A stretch of 64,000 bases of DNA from JAEUMW01 sp963734295 (GCA_963734295.1 CAVTGS010000025.1:1-64000); one strand, 5' to 3'; positions 1 through 12,141 are shown, numbered from the stretch's first letter. The notes: generated by a model from the letters alone, not told the origin. Made by a program: numbers and translations.

Positions 1-395
1 AGCAGCGTCGAGACCGGGCCCGCCAGAAGCAACGCCGCGCCCCCAACCAGAACCGCAAGACCTGCAAACGCCGTGACGACCTTCGCACGAGCCGGACACC
101 GCGGCGAGATCGCGCTTCGCCGAGCGCGCGCGACGAGCCGGGACGCCCCGGCGCCGAGCCCGAGATCCATGCTCGAGACGAGGGCGGCGATCGCGATCAC
201 TACCATCAGCACGCCGAAGCGCTGCGGCCGAGTCCGTCCACGACGCGCGTGCTGCGACGACGAACACTGCGATCGGCGCGACGAGCCCGGCCAGGCTTGC
301 CGCCGCACTGGCCAGGGCAGTTGGCCGACGATGGCGGAGGTGCGGAGGGCGGCACCGCAGCTCGAACGAGCCCGCGGCGTCGAGGGCCGAGCATG
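1..395 (-). CDS. Wzx-type polysaccharide flippase, N-terminal part (cut by window edge, frameshifted)
   Basis: The minus strand encodes the start of a multi-pass membrane protein that runs off the left end of the window. One reading frame near 240-310 gives a hydrophobic helix (ASLAGLVAPIAVFVVAARV). A shifted frame near 60-230 gives a second helix (RFGVLMVVIAIAALVSSMD) followed by DLGLGAGASRLVAR, and a third helix follows at 1-80. The DLGLG...R pattern after the second helix is typical of oligosaccharide flippases (MATE/MOP superfamily, PF01943), which move undecaprenyl-linked O-units across the inner membrane. At least one indel separates the helices. The gene lies just downstream of the GDP-deoxysugar reductase on the same strand, as expected for an O-antigen cluster. 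The start codon is not resolved. Confidence 0.55.
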
Positions 396-446
396 ACCGC
401 GCGATCGGGGCGCAGCGCTGCATCGCTCCGAAGGGGCGGCGCAGAG

Positions 447-1359
447 TCATCCGTGCGCGAGCTTCTTCTCGCACCACGCGAGCGCGATCCTCGAGCGAGG
501 TCCGGAGCTCGATCGCGGGTCCAGCCGGTGCAGCGATCGAGCTTCGCGTACGAGCCCAGCAACCGCTTCTGTTCCGCCGGGCGCATGCGGACGGATCCGG
601 CGTCACCTGGGCATCGACGCCGGCGAGATCCGAGCAGGTCGGCAGCAGGTCGCGTATCCAGAACTCGCGCCGAGCAGATGTTGTAGATCTCTCCGCCGCG
701 CCGCGCTCGAGCAGGAGCAGATCCTCAACCACGTCCCGCATCCGTGCGATCACGGTGACCTCGACGTCGCCGATCTGCGATCAGAGGCGCGCGCAGTCCG
801 AGCTTGATCTCGGCCATCTGGCGCGTGAAGCTCGCCACCACGAAGCGATCCGTCTGGGCGGGGCCGATGCGGTTGAAAGGGCGCGCGACGATCGACATCG
901 AGCCCCTCGGTCTCGCGCCATTGCGCGCACAGCGCTTCGGCTGCGACCTTGCTCACGCCGTAGGGGCTGCGCGGTCGGCAGGACGATGCTCGTCGATCGG
1001 CATCTCGGCCGGGTCGACCTGTCCGTACACCTCCGCCGAGCTGACGTACAGGAGGCGCCCTTGAAACTCGCCGTTCTTGAGCGTCTGAAAGAGGTTCAAC
1101 GTACCGAAGAAGTTCACCTCGTAGGTGCGCCGCGGATCGCGGAAGGATTCCGGCACGAACGATTGCGCGGCCAGGTGAATCGACGCAGTCGAGCGCAGCG
1201 CACCGGGATTGCCTGCGCGATCGATGCGGGTCCTGCGATCGTAGCGCGGACCGGCAGAACGATTTCCACATCGCCGGTCCATCGCCGCCGGGGTCGCGAG
1301 CCACGATCGCAGGGTCCGACCGACGAAGCCTCGTGGCCGGTCAGGAACAGGCGCTTCAT
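447..1359 (-). CDS. rmd: GDP-6-deoxy-D-mannose reductase-like SDR (frameshifted)
   Basis: Reading through several indels recovers a complete short-chain dehydrogenase of about 300 residues. It starts MKRLFLTGHE (Rossmann start), then LAAQSFVPESFRDP, RLLYVSSAEVYGQ, PYGVSKVAAEALCAQW (the YxxxK catalytic pair) and a YNICSAR-like segment, and it ends ALAWCEKKLAHG with a stop at 447-449. The AAQSFVPESFRDP and NxCSGR blocks match GDP-4-keto-6-deoxymannose reductase (Rmd), which makes GDP-D-rhamnose for LPS. GDP-mannose 4,6-dehydratase is the closest alternative family. The frame changes at least four times over 900 bp while the residues stay conserved, which suggests indel errors rather than slow decay. 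It precedes the flippase on the minus strand. Confidence 0.7.
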
Positions 1360-1587
1360 CGCGGAAATGGTGCGGGATTCGGAAGCGCTCGCACGCCGCG
1401 TGAAGGGAGCAGCCGCGGTCGCGTGCTCGGGCTCTCTGTTCCTGCCGTGGATCGATCGCCCGGCTAGTCTAGCAGGAAGGCAGGTGCGCCTCCGCGATCG
1501 CCCGGCCGACTGCGGTCGATCGCCTGCCGCGATGCCACCACCGGCCCCGATCGGTCGCCCCATCTCCTGCAGACTCCGGTCTTCGCG

Positions 1588-2584
1588 ATGAGCGTAACGC
1601 TCGCGTCCCCGGATCGATGCTCGTCGTCATTCGCGCTTCCCGCGCGGCCTTTCGTGGTCGCTTCGGCTCTGATCGCCTGGATGCTGAAGAGTCCCCTCGC
1701 GCGGACCGTGCTCGATCACCCGAACGAGCGCTCGCTGCACGTCGCCCCGGTGCCGCGAACCGGCGGCCTCGCGATCATGATCGCGATCGCGTTCGCGGGA
1801 ATCGCGCTGCTGCCCGGCAGCCTCGTCTGGCTTGCGCCCACGGCGGCGCTTGCAGCGCTTTCCTTTGTCGACGACCTGCGCGGGCTACCGGTGACGGTCT
1901 GGCTTCGCCTGCAGATCGCGGTCGGGCATCTTCGCGGTGTGGGTGCTGGCGGGATTGCCGCCGCTCTGGATCGCCGCGGCGGTACTGGCGACCGCCTGGC
2001 TTGCCAATCTCTACAACTTCATGGACGGCTCCGACGGCCTCGCGGGCGGCATGGCGCGATCGGCTTCGGCTGCACGGGCTCGCCGCGCTCGCGGCCGGCG
2101 ACGCGGCCCTGGCGGCGGCGAGCTTCAGCATCACCGGCGCGGCGGCCGCCTTTCTGGTCTTCAATTTCCACCCGGCGCGCATCTTCATGGGCGACGTCGG
2201 CTCGATCCCGCTCGGCTTCCTCGCCGCGGCGCTCGGCCTGCTCGGCTGGCGGGCGCGCTGGCCGCTGTGGTTCCCGCTGCTCGTGTTCTCGCCGTTCATC
2301 GTCGACGCGACCGTCACGCTCGCGCGCCGGCTGCTGCCGCGGCGACAAGGTCTGGCAGGCGCACAAGGACCACTATTACCAGCGCCTGGTGCGACTGGGA
2401 CTGGGCCACCGCCGCACCGCGCTCACCGAGTACTCGTCGATGCTCGCGCGCCGGCGCCAGCGCGCTGTGGGCGGCGCACCGCGATCCGTCGGTCCAGATC
2501 CTCGTGCTTGCCGCGTGGTGCGTGATCTACGCCTTCGGCATGACGGCGATCGACCGGCTCTGGAAAGCGCACGCTTCCGCCTGA
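1588..2584 (+). CDS. WecA/WbpL-type undecaprenyl-phosphate glycosyl-1-phosphate transferase (frameshifted)
   Basis: This is a polytopic GT4-type phosphosugar transferase (MraY/WecA family, PF00953), which starts O-antigen synthesis by moving a HexNAc-1-phosphate onto undecaprenyl phosphate at the inner membrane. Conserved blocks appear in order but in three frames: DHPNERSLHVAPVPRTGG near the N-terminus, FVDDLRGLP (DD motif), NLYNFMDGSDGLAGG (Mg-binding DGxDGLA), NFHPARIFMGDVGSIPLG, and the cytoplasmic HxH-type loop KVWQAHKDHYYQRLV. About five single-base indels break the frame, near 1925, 2055, 2340 and 2450 among others. Its stop is separated from the next gene by only 2 nt, so the two are probably co-transcribed. 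Confidence 0.75.
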
Positions 2585-2586
2585 CC

Positions 2587-4458
<1,872 letters not shown>

Positions 4459-4462
<4 letters not shown>

Positions 4463-5690
4463 CGACGACCCGCACCGGGCTTCGCGGGCCTGCATACGCG
4501 CAGCGCCGCCGCCGCCCGCTGGCTGGCGGTCGCGCTCGGTTTCGCGATGCCGGTGTCGGTCGCCGCGGACGGCGTGCTGGTCGCGGCCTTCGTGCTGGCG
4601 TGGCTCGCGAGCGGGGACTTCGCCGGCAAATGGCGCGCAGTGCGGGAGAATCCGGCCGCGGTGGCCGCGCTCGCCCTGTTCGCGTTGCTCGCGCTCGGCA
4701 CCCTGTACGGGCCCGCACCGGCGGATCTCTGCAATGGCGCAGCTCGGCAAGTACCAGGACCTGCTGCTCGTGCCGATGCTCGCCTCGGTATTCACCGAAG
4801 CGCCGCTTTCGCCGCCACGCGGTCTGGGCCTTCCTCGCGGGCATGCTCTTGACGCTCGCCCTGTCGTATCTGATCGGCCTGGGCTCTTTCCCGACGGCGT
4901 ATTCCGCGGGACGCGCGAGGACCCGACGGTGTTCCGGCTCCACGTCACGCAGAACTTCTTCATGGCCTACGCTGCATTCGCCTTCGCTTGCCTCGCGCGC
5001 GACGCATCGAACAAGGCGCGGCGCGGACTGCTCTATGCGGTCGCGTTTCTCGCGCTGTTCAACGTGATCTTCATGGTGCAGGGGCGCACGGGATACCTGG
5101 TCGCCGGGCTGCTGGTGATCGTCTTTCTCTTCGAGCGGACGGGATGGAAGAGCGTCGCCGTCGGCGTGGTCGCGCTTGCGCTGCTCGTCGGTAGCGCCTT
5201 CTTCGGCTCCACCTCCTTCCACGATGCGGTGAACCGGGGCATCACGGAGTACTCGCAGTGGCGGCCCGATCGTCCCGCGAACACCTCCATCGGCTGGCGC
5301 CTCGAGTTCTACGCCAACACGCTCCGGATGATTCGGGAGCGCCCCGTCGCCGGGGTCGGCACCGGCGGCTTCCCGATCGTCTACGCGCAGCGCGTCGAGG
5401 GTACCGGCCGCGTCGATCCCGGCCATCCGCACAGCGAATACCTGCTGATGGCGGCGCAGCTCGGCGTGGTCGGCCTCGCGGGCTTCATCGGGCTGCTCGT
5501 CACCCATTTTGCGGCGGCGCGCCGCGTTTCACCGCGCCTGGACCGCAGCCTCGCGACCGGACTGGTGCTCGCCATGGCGATGGGATGCCTGTTCAATACG
5601 CTGCTCCTGGATCATTCGGAAGGCCTGTTCTACTGCTGGCTCATCGGCGTGCTCTGCGCCGGGAGCGAGCCGCGAGGGACCAGCACTTGA
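4459..5690 (+). CDS. O-antigen ligase (WaaL/Wzy_C family; 5' half frameshifted)
   Basis: A multi-pass membrane protein with the Wzy_C/O-antigen ligase domain (PF04932). It would join undecaprenyl-linked polysaccharide to lipid A-core on the periplasmic face. From about 4925 the frame is clean: VTQNFFMAYAAFAFACLAR, MVQGRTGYLVAGLLVIVFLF, RLEFYANTLRMIRERPVAGVGTGG, then the hallmark large periplasmic loop with PHSEYLLMAAQLGVVGLAGF and NTLLLDHSEGLFYCW near the end. The 5' third has indels around 4500, 4735, 4820 and 4915 and its start is unresolved; a GTG at 4459 overlapping the previous stop is plausible. Polymerase Wzy is an alternative, but HSEY followed by the C-terminal HSEG motif fits WaaL-type ligases well. 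Confidence 0.75.
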
Positions 5691-5781
5691 TGGACAAGCT
5701 ACCGGACGCGCGCGAGAATCGGCGCTCCGTCGCGAGTCGCCGCCCCACTCCCGCCCTCGCTCCGCCATTCCCGTCACGACC

Positions 5782-6576
5782 ATGAAGACCATTTCCGCGT
5801 ACGTCATCGCCTTCAACGAGGCCGACAAGATCGAGGCCGCCGTCTCGAGCGTGCTCTGGGCCGACGAGGTGATCCTCTGCGACTCCGGCAGCACCGACGG
5901 CACGGCGGAGATCGCTCAGAGGCTCGGTGCGCGCGTGGTGCAGATCCCCTTCAAGGGCTTCGGCGATCTGCGCAACCGTGCCATCACCGCGTGCACGGGC
6001 GACTGGATCTTCAGCCTCGATTCCGACGAGCGCTGCACCGGGGAGGCCCGCGACGAGATCCTCGCGCTCCTGCAGGGCGATCCGCCGCACGATCTCTATT
6101 TCGTGCCGCGCCGCAACTGGCTGATGGGCCGCTGGATCAAGTCCGGCGGCTGGTATCCCAACTACCGGCAGCCGCAGCTTTTCAAACGCGGGGCCATGAG
6201 CTATACCCTCGAACCGGTCCACGAGGGCTACATGAGCCACAGCCAGCGCGGGCTCGGCTACCTGCGCCATCCCATCTGGCAGGTGCCGTTTCGCAACTTC
6301 GAGGAGATCATCCGCAAGATGAACCGCTACTCGACGCTCGGCGCGGTGAAGCTCGAGCGCGAGGGTGCCACCATGTGGCGCGCCCTGGGCCATGGCATGT
6401 GGGCGTTCATCAAGCATTACTTCATCAAGTTGGGCTGCCTGGACGGCTGGGCCGGCTTCGTGATCGCCTTCGGCAACCTGGAGGGAAGCTTCTGGCGCCA
6501 CGCCAAGTGCCACGAGCTGACCCAGGACTGGAGCGCGCCCCGGCAGGAACCGCTCACGCGACCGCCGCAGCCTTGA
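5782..6576 (+). CDS. Glycosyltransferase family 2, LPS core type (WaaE/KdtX-like)
   Basis: A 264-residue GT2 enzyme starting MKTISAYVIAFNEADKIE. It shows the nucleotide-sugar fold: CDSGSTDGTAEIAQRLGARV near residue 40, DWIFSLDSDER (DxD-type metal site, about residue 75-85), VPRRNWLMGRWIKSGGWYPN, RQPQLFKR and ALEPVHEGY-like acceptor-side motifs. The length and the GGWYPN...RLFR block match WaaE/KdtX-like lipopolysaccharide core beta-glucosyltransferases. It acts on the cytoplasmic face of the inner membrane. It follows the ligase gene by about 90 bp and is intact, in contrast to the genes before it. The sugar transferred cannot be read from the sequence. Confidence 0.85.
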   Translation: MKTISAYVIAFNEADKIEAAVSSVLWADEVILCDSGSTDGTAEIAQRLGARVVQIPFKGFGDLRNRAITACTGDWIFSLDSDERCTGEARDEILALLQGDPPHDLYFVPRRNWLMGRWIKSGGWYPNYRQPQLFKRGAMSYTLEPVHEGYMSHSQRGLGYLRHPIWQVPFRNFEEIIRKMNRYSTLGAVKLEREGATMWRALGHGMWAFIKHYFIKLGCLDGWAGFVIAFGNLEGSFWRHAKCHELTQDWSAPRQEPLTRPPQP

Positions 6577-6595
6577 GCCACTGCCAGCGGTCTGC

Positions 6596-7690
6596 ATGAG
6601 CGACGGCCAGCCCCCGGTCCACATCGTCGAACCGACGCTCGAGGGCGTGTCCGGTCATGCGCTCAACGTCGTGAAGAGCCTCTGCGTGGCGGGCGAGGGT
6701 CTGCCGTTTCACCTTTGGGTCGGGCGCGGTGCGCTGTTGCCCGATTTGCAAGGCATCGTGCGCGAAGTGCACCCGCACTTCCGCCGCCGGCTGCGCAAGC
6801 TCCAGGCATATCTGCTCTACCGCCGGCTGCTGCGGCAATCCGGGCGCATCGTGGTGACCACGGCCGGCACGGTCGATCTCCATGCACTCGATTGGGCGGC
6901 GGGAAAGCCGATCCCCCCCGGCAAGGTGTTTCTCTATTTCCACCAGGTTCGTCGCCTGGGAGAAAAGAAGCTCGAGCGCTTTCGCAAGCTCGCGGCGAAG
7001 CAGCCACACCTCACGCTCATGGGCACGACCGCCGCGATCGAGCAGATTTTCCGCGACTGCGGCTTTTCGAGCACCGCGACGTTGAGCCTTCCGCCGGGCA
7101 TCGATGCCGAAGCGTTTCCCGCCGACCCGGCACCCTTTCGGCACCTGCTGTACGCCGGCGCCGCGCGTGGGGACAAGGGCTTCGGCGCGGTGGTTGATCT
7201 CGTGGCGCATCTCACCGCGATCGGCGAGACCGTCCCGATCGCGGTGCAGACCTGCGGCGATCACTACGGACGCTACGATCCCGCGACCCGCGCGCACCTC
7301 GACCGGCTGCACCGCCTCCGCTATCCGGCGCTGACGCTGCTGCCGGACCCGCTCATGCCCAGGGAATACGCGGCGCTGTTCCCCGGCGGCATCTCGCTGC
7401 AGCCGTACCTGCGCGCCGAGTATGCCTCCAAGATGAGCGCGATCACCCTCGATTCCCTGAGCGCCGGATGCCCCGTTGTCACCGTTGCGGGCACGTCGAT
7501 GGCGGCGCTGGTCGCGCGCTTCGATGCCGGGGCGGTCGTCGACGATCCGAATCCGTCTGCCCTGTGGAACGCGTGCCGGGCGCTTCTCGCCGACTACCCG
7601 CGGTATCGCGACAGTGCGCGTCGGGGCGGCGAGCAGATCCGCCGGGAGAACAGCTGGGCGCCTCTCATCTCGGCCCTGCGTGGGCAGTAA
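6596..7690 (+). CDS. Glycosyltransferase, GT4/GT1-like
   Basis: A 364-residue protein with two Rossmann-like halves. The N-terminal half contains VEPTLEGVSGHALNVVKSL (a GxSGHA loop common in GT-B enzymes). The C-terminal half contains HLLYAGAARGDKGFGAVVDL (the G-x-K-G donor-site turn) and, near residue 285-305, KMSAITLDSLSAGCPVVTVAGTSM, the E/D-x-x-x-x-GxPVV region that binds the nucleotide sugar. The usual EX7E first glutamate is not obvious. It starts 20 bp after the GT2 gene and is probably in the same operon, so it likely adds a sugar to LPS core or O-antigen. It converges on the ABC exporter gene with only 13 bp between the stops. Confidence 0.75.
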   Translation: MSDGQPPVHIVEPTLEGVSGHALNVVKSLCVAGEGLPFHLWVGRGALLPDLQGIVREVHPHFRRRLRKLQAYLLYRRLLRQSGRIVVTTAGTVDLHALDWAAGKPIPPGKVFLYFHQVRRLGEKKLERFRKLAAKQPHLTLMGTTAAIEQIFRDCGFSSTATLSLPPGIDAEAFPADPAPFRHLLYAGAARGDKGFGAVVDLVAHLTAIGETVPIAVQTCGDHYGRYDPATRAHLDRLHRLRYPALTLLPDPLMPREYAALFPGGISLQPYLRAEYASKMSAITLDSLSAGCPVVTVAGTSMAALVARFDAGAVVDDPNPSALWNACRALLADYPRYRDSARRGGEQIRRENSWAPLISALRGQ

Positions 7691-7703
7691 AAGTCGACCC
7701 GGT

Positions 7704-9527
7704 TCAGTCAGACGCCACGGCCGCCGCTGGCGCCGCTTCGAGGTTCAGCCGATAGAGTCTCGCGTAAAGCCCGTCGCGCGCGATGAGCTCTTCGTGGCTG
7801 CCGATCTCGACAATGCGCCCGCGCTCGAGGACGACGATGCGGTCCGCGTTCTCCACCGTCGACAGGCGATGGGCGATGACGAGCGTCGTGCGCCCCCGCA
7901 TGAGCGTGGCGAGCGCCTCCTGCACGTGGCGCTCGGATTCGGCATCGAGTGCAGAGGTTGCTTCGTCGAGAACCAGCACCGGCGCGTCCTTGAGGAAGGC
8001 CCTCGCGATGGCGATGCGCTGCCGCTGCCCCCCCGAGAGCTTGACGCCGCGCTCGCCCGCCTGCGTCTGCAGCCCCTGCGGCAGCTGCGCGATGAACTCC
8101 CACGCGTGCGCGGCCTGCGCGGCGGCGATGATGTCGGCATCCGAGGCTCCGGCCCTCGCCCCGTAGGCGATGTTCGCGGCGATCGTATCGTCGAAGAGCA
8201 CGATATCCTGCGAGACGAACCCGATGTTGGCACGCAGGCTTGCGAGTGTGAGGTCGGAGAGAGCGTGCCCGTCGAGCAGGATGCGGCCTGCGGTGAGCTC
8301 GTAGAAGCGCGGCAGCAGCGCGACCAGGGTGGTCTTGCCCGCGCCGGACGGGCCGACCAGCGCCACCGTCTCGCCGGGGCGGATCTCTAGGGAGATGTCG
8401 TCCAGGGCGCGAGCTCCGGTGCGGTTGTAGGAGAAGCTCGCGCGCTCGTAACGGATCTCCCCGCGGGCACGCTCGAGCGTCACGGTGCCGCCATCCGATT
8501 CCGGCGCCTCGTCGAGGAACTCGAACACCGTCGCGGCCGCGGCGAGGCTGCGCTGCAGACTCTCGTTCACGGTGGTGAGCGCGCTTCAGCGGCGCGATCA
8601 GCAGCATCGCCGCGACCAGGAACGACACGAAGCCACCCACCGTCGTCTGGTCCGCGGCGGACTGCAGCACCGCCAGGTAGACGATGACCGCCACCCCGAT
8701 CGAGACCACCACCTGCACCAGGGGCCAATTCGCCGCGGCCGCCGTTTCGCGCTTCATGTTGAAGCGGCGCACCTTCGCCGCCTGCTCGGCGAACCGCGCC
8801 GTCCTCGTATGCCTGTCCGCCGAACACCTTCACCACCTTGATGCCGGCCGTGGTCTCGTTCAGCACCTGGTTGAGGTCGCCCATTGCCTGCTGCGCGCCC
8901 TGGCTCATGGCGCGCAGCCGCCGGCTAACGGTGCCCACCACGAACATGATGGGCGGTGCGATGACGAACGTGAGCAGGGTCAGCTTCCAGTTCAGGTAGA
9001 GCAGATAGCCCATCAGCGCCGCGATGGAGAGTCCGTCCTTGATGATCACCGTGGCGACGCTGCTGGTGCCGAGCGCGACCTGCGTCGCGTCGAACGTGAA
9101 GCGCGACACGACGACACCGCTCGCGTTGCTCTCGAAAAAGGACGTCGGCAGGGAGAGCAGCTTGCGGAACATCTGCTGCGCGCAGGTCGAATACCACCTT
9201 GTTGCCGAGCCAGTTCGAGCCGTAGACGGAGACGAAGGTGGCGAGCCCCTGGATCAGCATCAGCACCACGATGAGCACCGGCGCGAGCTGCATCCAGAAG
9301 GGATCGCGGCGCACGAAGGTACCGTCCAGCAGAGGCTTCATCAGCGCCGCCAGCGCCGGCTGCGTCAGGGCGGCGACGATCATTCCGACCATCGCGATGA
9401 GGAAGCGCCGCCAGTACGGCAGCATGTACGAAAAGAGTCGGCGCAGCAGCACACGGCTGTCGCCGTCGGCGGCCGGGGTCTGGCGGGTCGAGGCAACGGA
9501 GGTGGGGGGCGGCACGGTCGGACGCAC
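7704..9527 (-). CDS. msbA: MsbA-type lipid A/LPS ABC exporter (three frameshifts)
   Basis: About 607 residues once three indels (near 9180, 8810 and 8580) are bridged. The N-terminal half is a type I exporter membrane domain (RRLFSYMLPYWRRFLIAMVG, MFRKLLSLPTSFFESNASG, YLNWKLTLLTFVIAPPI). The C-terminal half is a full ATPase: Walker A GPSGAGKTT, Q-loop VSQDIVLFDDT, signature LSGGQRQRIAIARAFL, Walker B VLVLDEATSALDAES and the H-loop IAHRLSTV. Length and SFFESNASG-type loops match MsbA, which flips core-lipid A across the inner membrane and is normally essential. The context of LPS glycosyltransferases agrees. All three breaks are single-base changes beside G/C runs (an extra G near 8810 and 8580), which supports sequence error. 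Confidence 0.85.
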
Positions 9528-9611
9528 TGCCGCACGGGCGGCGCACGCCGCGCCCCTGGCGGGGCCCGACGCGAGCCCGGATTATGCGGCAGGGCCCGTG
9601 CACGGGTCAAA

Positions 9612-9632
9612 GAGCCGTTTCGCGGGCGGCTC
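9612..9632 (-). terminator. Possible weak terminator after the TonB receptor
   Basis: On the minus strand a 6-bp stem (gagccg/cggctc) with a 9-nt loop overlaps the end of the receptor gene and is followed by only three Ts. The position is right but the U-tract is poor. Confidence 0.3.
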
Positions 9633-11613
9633 ACCGGAAAGCGTAGCGCGCCGACCCGAAGAATGTGATGCCCGCCTGCGGATACCCGATGTACGTTGGA
9701 CCGACCACCAGGCCGTAGTTGAAATACTTCTCGTCGAGCAGGTTGTTTACGCCGGCGGCGAGCGTCCAGCCCTCGATGTCGTACTCCGCCTTGAGGTTCA
9801 CCAGCGTGTACGATGGGATCTTCTGACCGAAGGTATTGGTGGCATCGCCATCGAAGAACTGCTCACCGACATAGCTCACGGTCGCCAGAAATCGCGCGGG
9901 AGGCAGAAACCGCCAGAGTACCTGCGCGTTCGCCTTGTTTTTCGACACGAGCGGGACCGTCTTTCCGGTGAGCGCATCACCCCCGACCTCACCGCCCCGA
10001 AACTCGGCGATCGCGTAAGTGTAGTTCGCAGAAAGATCGAGGGTGTCCGTCGGCAACCAGCGGCCCTGCACCTCCACTCCGTAGCGCTCGGTCGGCGGCA
10101 GGTTCACGTTGGCAAAAGTGACCGGATTGAAGTAGATCTCGTTCTTCAGATCCATGCCGTAGAACGTGGTGCGAAACGAGTACTTCGGGTCGGCGTACTC
10201 GATCCCGATCTCGCCGCCTAGCGAGGTTTGAATCGCGAGGTTGTTGACCACCGGATCGAAATTCGGTCCACCGAACTGGTTAAAGAGCTCGTCCACGTTC
10301 GGGACGCGAAAGCTGCGCCCGTACTTGCCGAACGCCGCGAGACCTTCCAGGAGGCCTTGTCGCAACGCGAATTCCCAGGCTACCGGATTGCCCGTCGCGG
10401 AGCCGGTCGCATAGGGGGCGAAGCTCGCGCGGTCCTGCGCGGAACGGGATACCGTCTGCACCCGGCCGCCATACGAAAAGAGCGTCGTCGGCGTGAGCTG
10501 CGAGGTCTGCTGGGCATAGATCGCGAAATCCGTCTGGTCGGCCTTGAGCCGCGCGGGCCCGAAGTCCCGGTTCTGGCTGTAATTCCACCACGCGGCGTCC
10601 CCGCCGGCGACCAGCGTGTGGTCGAGGCCGAACAGGGAATACGGGAGCCGCCCGCGCGGCGACAGCGTCCAGACGTCCACGTCGGTCTGCGTGTTGAACG
10701 TGTTGCCGAAGAACAGGATGGAGGCATTGGCGTCCCGGTTGCGGTAGGTCGCGTCGAGCGCGAGCTCGCCGTCGCCGATCCGCTCACGGCCGCTCAAGAT
10801 CGTGCCCCAGCCCCGCAGCGTCGACGAATCGTTGGGCGTCGAGGCTGCCCGTGGGTTGCGCGCGATCTGCTCGGCCGTGAGTGCGCCCGGCAGGTCGAGG
10901 TTCTGCTCCGCGCCGAACGCCCTCAGGCTGAGCGAGCTCGCAGCGTCGAACCAGCGCAGATCCGCCGTCGCGTTGCTCTGGGAGACACGATTGTTCTCGC
11001 GATAGTTGTCCGAGCCGTAGTAGCTTGCAAAGACATTAGCGGCCACGTTCTCGCCGCCCGCCGACGCGCCACCTTCGACGCGGTACGTGCCGTAGCTCCC
11101 GCCGAGCGCGGAGGCCTGGCCGCTCAACGCTCCGGACTTCGACGCTTTCGTGACGATGTTGATGACGCCGCCGGTTGCCCCGCCGCCGTAGAGCACCGCA
11201 CCGCTGCCGCGCAGGATCTCGATACGCTCGATGGAGTCGAGCGGGACGGTGGACCAGCGCGCGCTGGTGAGCTCGTTTTCCGAGAGGCGTTGCCCGTCCA
11301 GCAGCACGAGCGTGTTCTGGTCACCGGTGATGCCGAAGCCGCGCATGTCGACCTGCTGGTCGGGGCTGCCGGAGGCGTCGCGGATCTGTACGCCCGCCCG
11401 GAGCGAGAGCAATTGCGGCAGCGTCTGCGACGTGCTGCGGGCGATGTCCTCCCCCGTGATGACGCTGACACCGATGGGCAGGTCGCGGTTCTCTGTGGGA
11501 AAGCGGGTCGCCGTCACGACCACCTCGTCGGCGATCGTTCCGGCATTGGACTGGGCGAAACCGTGCAGAGGCGTGGCGAGCGCGGCCGCGCCCAGAAGGA
11601 CGGAATACTTCAT
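9631..11613 (-). CDS. TonB-dependent outer membrane receptor, BtuB-like (cobalamin-regulated)
   Basis: 660 residues from the ATG at 11613, which begins a signal peptide (MKYSVLLGAAALATPLHGFAQ). The TonB box region is DEVVVTATR. The plug domain (about residues 30-150) shows IGVSVITGEDI, RGFGITGDQNTLVLLDGQRL and the RIEILRGSGAVLYGGGATGG block. The rest is a 22-strand barrel ending in the aromatic residue pair YAFR at the C-terminus. A cobalamin riboswitch lies in its leader, so vitamin B12 or a corrinoid is the likely substrate and BtuB the likely role. The order (receptor directly behind the riboswitch, with no btuF/C/D genes nearby) fits an orphan corrinoid receptor. An in-frame start further upstream would lie inside the riboswitch and was rejected. 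Confidence 0.85.
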   Translation of the reverse strand: MKYSVLLGAAALATPLHGFAQSNAGTIADEVVVTATRFPTENRDLPIGVSVITGEDIARSTSQTLPQLLSLRAGVQIRDASGSPDQQVDMRGFGITGDQNTLVLLDGQRLSENELTSARWSTVPLDSIERIEILRGSGAVLYGGGATGGVINIVTKASKSGALSGQASALGGSYGTYRVEGGASAGGENVAANVFASYYGSDNYRENNRVSQSNATADLRWFDAASSLSLRAFGAEQNLDLPGALTAEQIARNPRAASTPNDSSTLRGWGTILSGRERIGDGELALDATYRNRDANASILFFGNTFNTQTDVDVWTLSPRGRLPYSLFGLDHTLVAGGDAAWWNYSQNRDFGPARLKADQTDFAIYAQQTSQLTPTTLFSYGGRVQTVSRSAQDRASFAPYATGSATGNPVAWEFALRQGLLEGLAAFGKYGRSFRVPNVDELFNQFGGPNFDPVVNNLAIQTSLGGEIGIEYADPKYSFRTTFYGMDLKNEIYFNPVTFANVNLPPTERYGVEVQGRWLPTDTLDLSANYTYAIAEFRGGEVGGDALTGKTVPLVSKNKANAQVLWRFLPPARFLATVSYVGEQFFDGDATNTFGQKIPSYTLVNLKAEYDIEGWTLAAGVNNLLDEKYFNYGLVVGPTYIGYPQAGITFFGSARYAFR

Positions 11614-11747
11614 TGTTGGAATCTCCCTGGCTGTGAGCGTGCCCTCCGCACGCGATGTCGATCGAAGGTTGGACGCGCCAGGGAGAATTGAGCACGGTGG
11701 GCCGGGAGGGCACGCCGATTCCGCCCTCCGCGGAACATCCATTGCGT

Positions 11748-11925
11748 CGTCGAGGCCGGTATCCGGGCTCATGAGGGGGAACCGCAAAGTCCCCGGCGCG
11801 CCGCCTTCCCATGGGGGTGTCCCACAGTGGCATCACTGGCGCGCCCGCTCTCACCTACCGTTGCGGGGGCAGCACAGGAATTGGAACCGCATCGACGATT
11901 CCGGACCTGTTTCCCGTTCAACCGC
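11748..11925 (-). promoter_or_regulatory. Cobalamin (B12) riboswitch
   Basis: Read on the minus strand, this leader has the conserved blocks in order: AACGGGAA, GGTGCTGCCC-like CTGCCCCCGCAACGGTA (the B12-box core), GCCACTG, GGGAAGGC and the closing GAGCCCGGATACCGGCC. Spacing fits the AdoCbl riboswitch class (Rfam Cobalamin). It lies about 135 nt upstream of the receptor start, so binding of cobalamin should reduce receptor expression. Confidence 0.93.
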
Positions 11926-12105
11926 CGCCGGACGAGCCGGCCGCGGCACCTGAACGGCAGCGAGTATAGCCCAAAGGGAGCGAGCTCGCGCCCCGCCTCG
12001 CATGGGCACGCAACCTGCACAGGCCGCGAGCCCGCGACGAACCGGCCGATCCCGCGTCACGCGGCATATACCTCCGAAATAGCATGTAATGCGGGTTGTT
12101 ACCGA

Positions 12106-12135
12106 TTGACGTTGCGGAATTTGTGTCACTATAGT
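12106..12135 (+). promoter_or_regulatory. Sigma70-type promoter of the zapB-like gene
   Basis: TTGACG (12106-12111) and TATAGT (12130-12135) are separated by 18 bp. Both boxes are close to consensus. Predicted transcription start is about 12142, the first base of the downstream ATG, which would give a leaderless mRNA. Confidence 0.65.
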
Positions 12136-12141
12136 TCTGAT

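Noticed and set aside
11614..11787. Extension of the TonB receptor start upstream
   Set aside because: It would run into the cobalamin riboswitch; the internal ATG gives a proper signal peptide.
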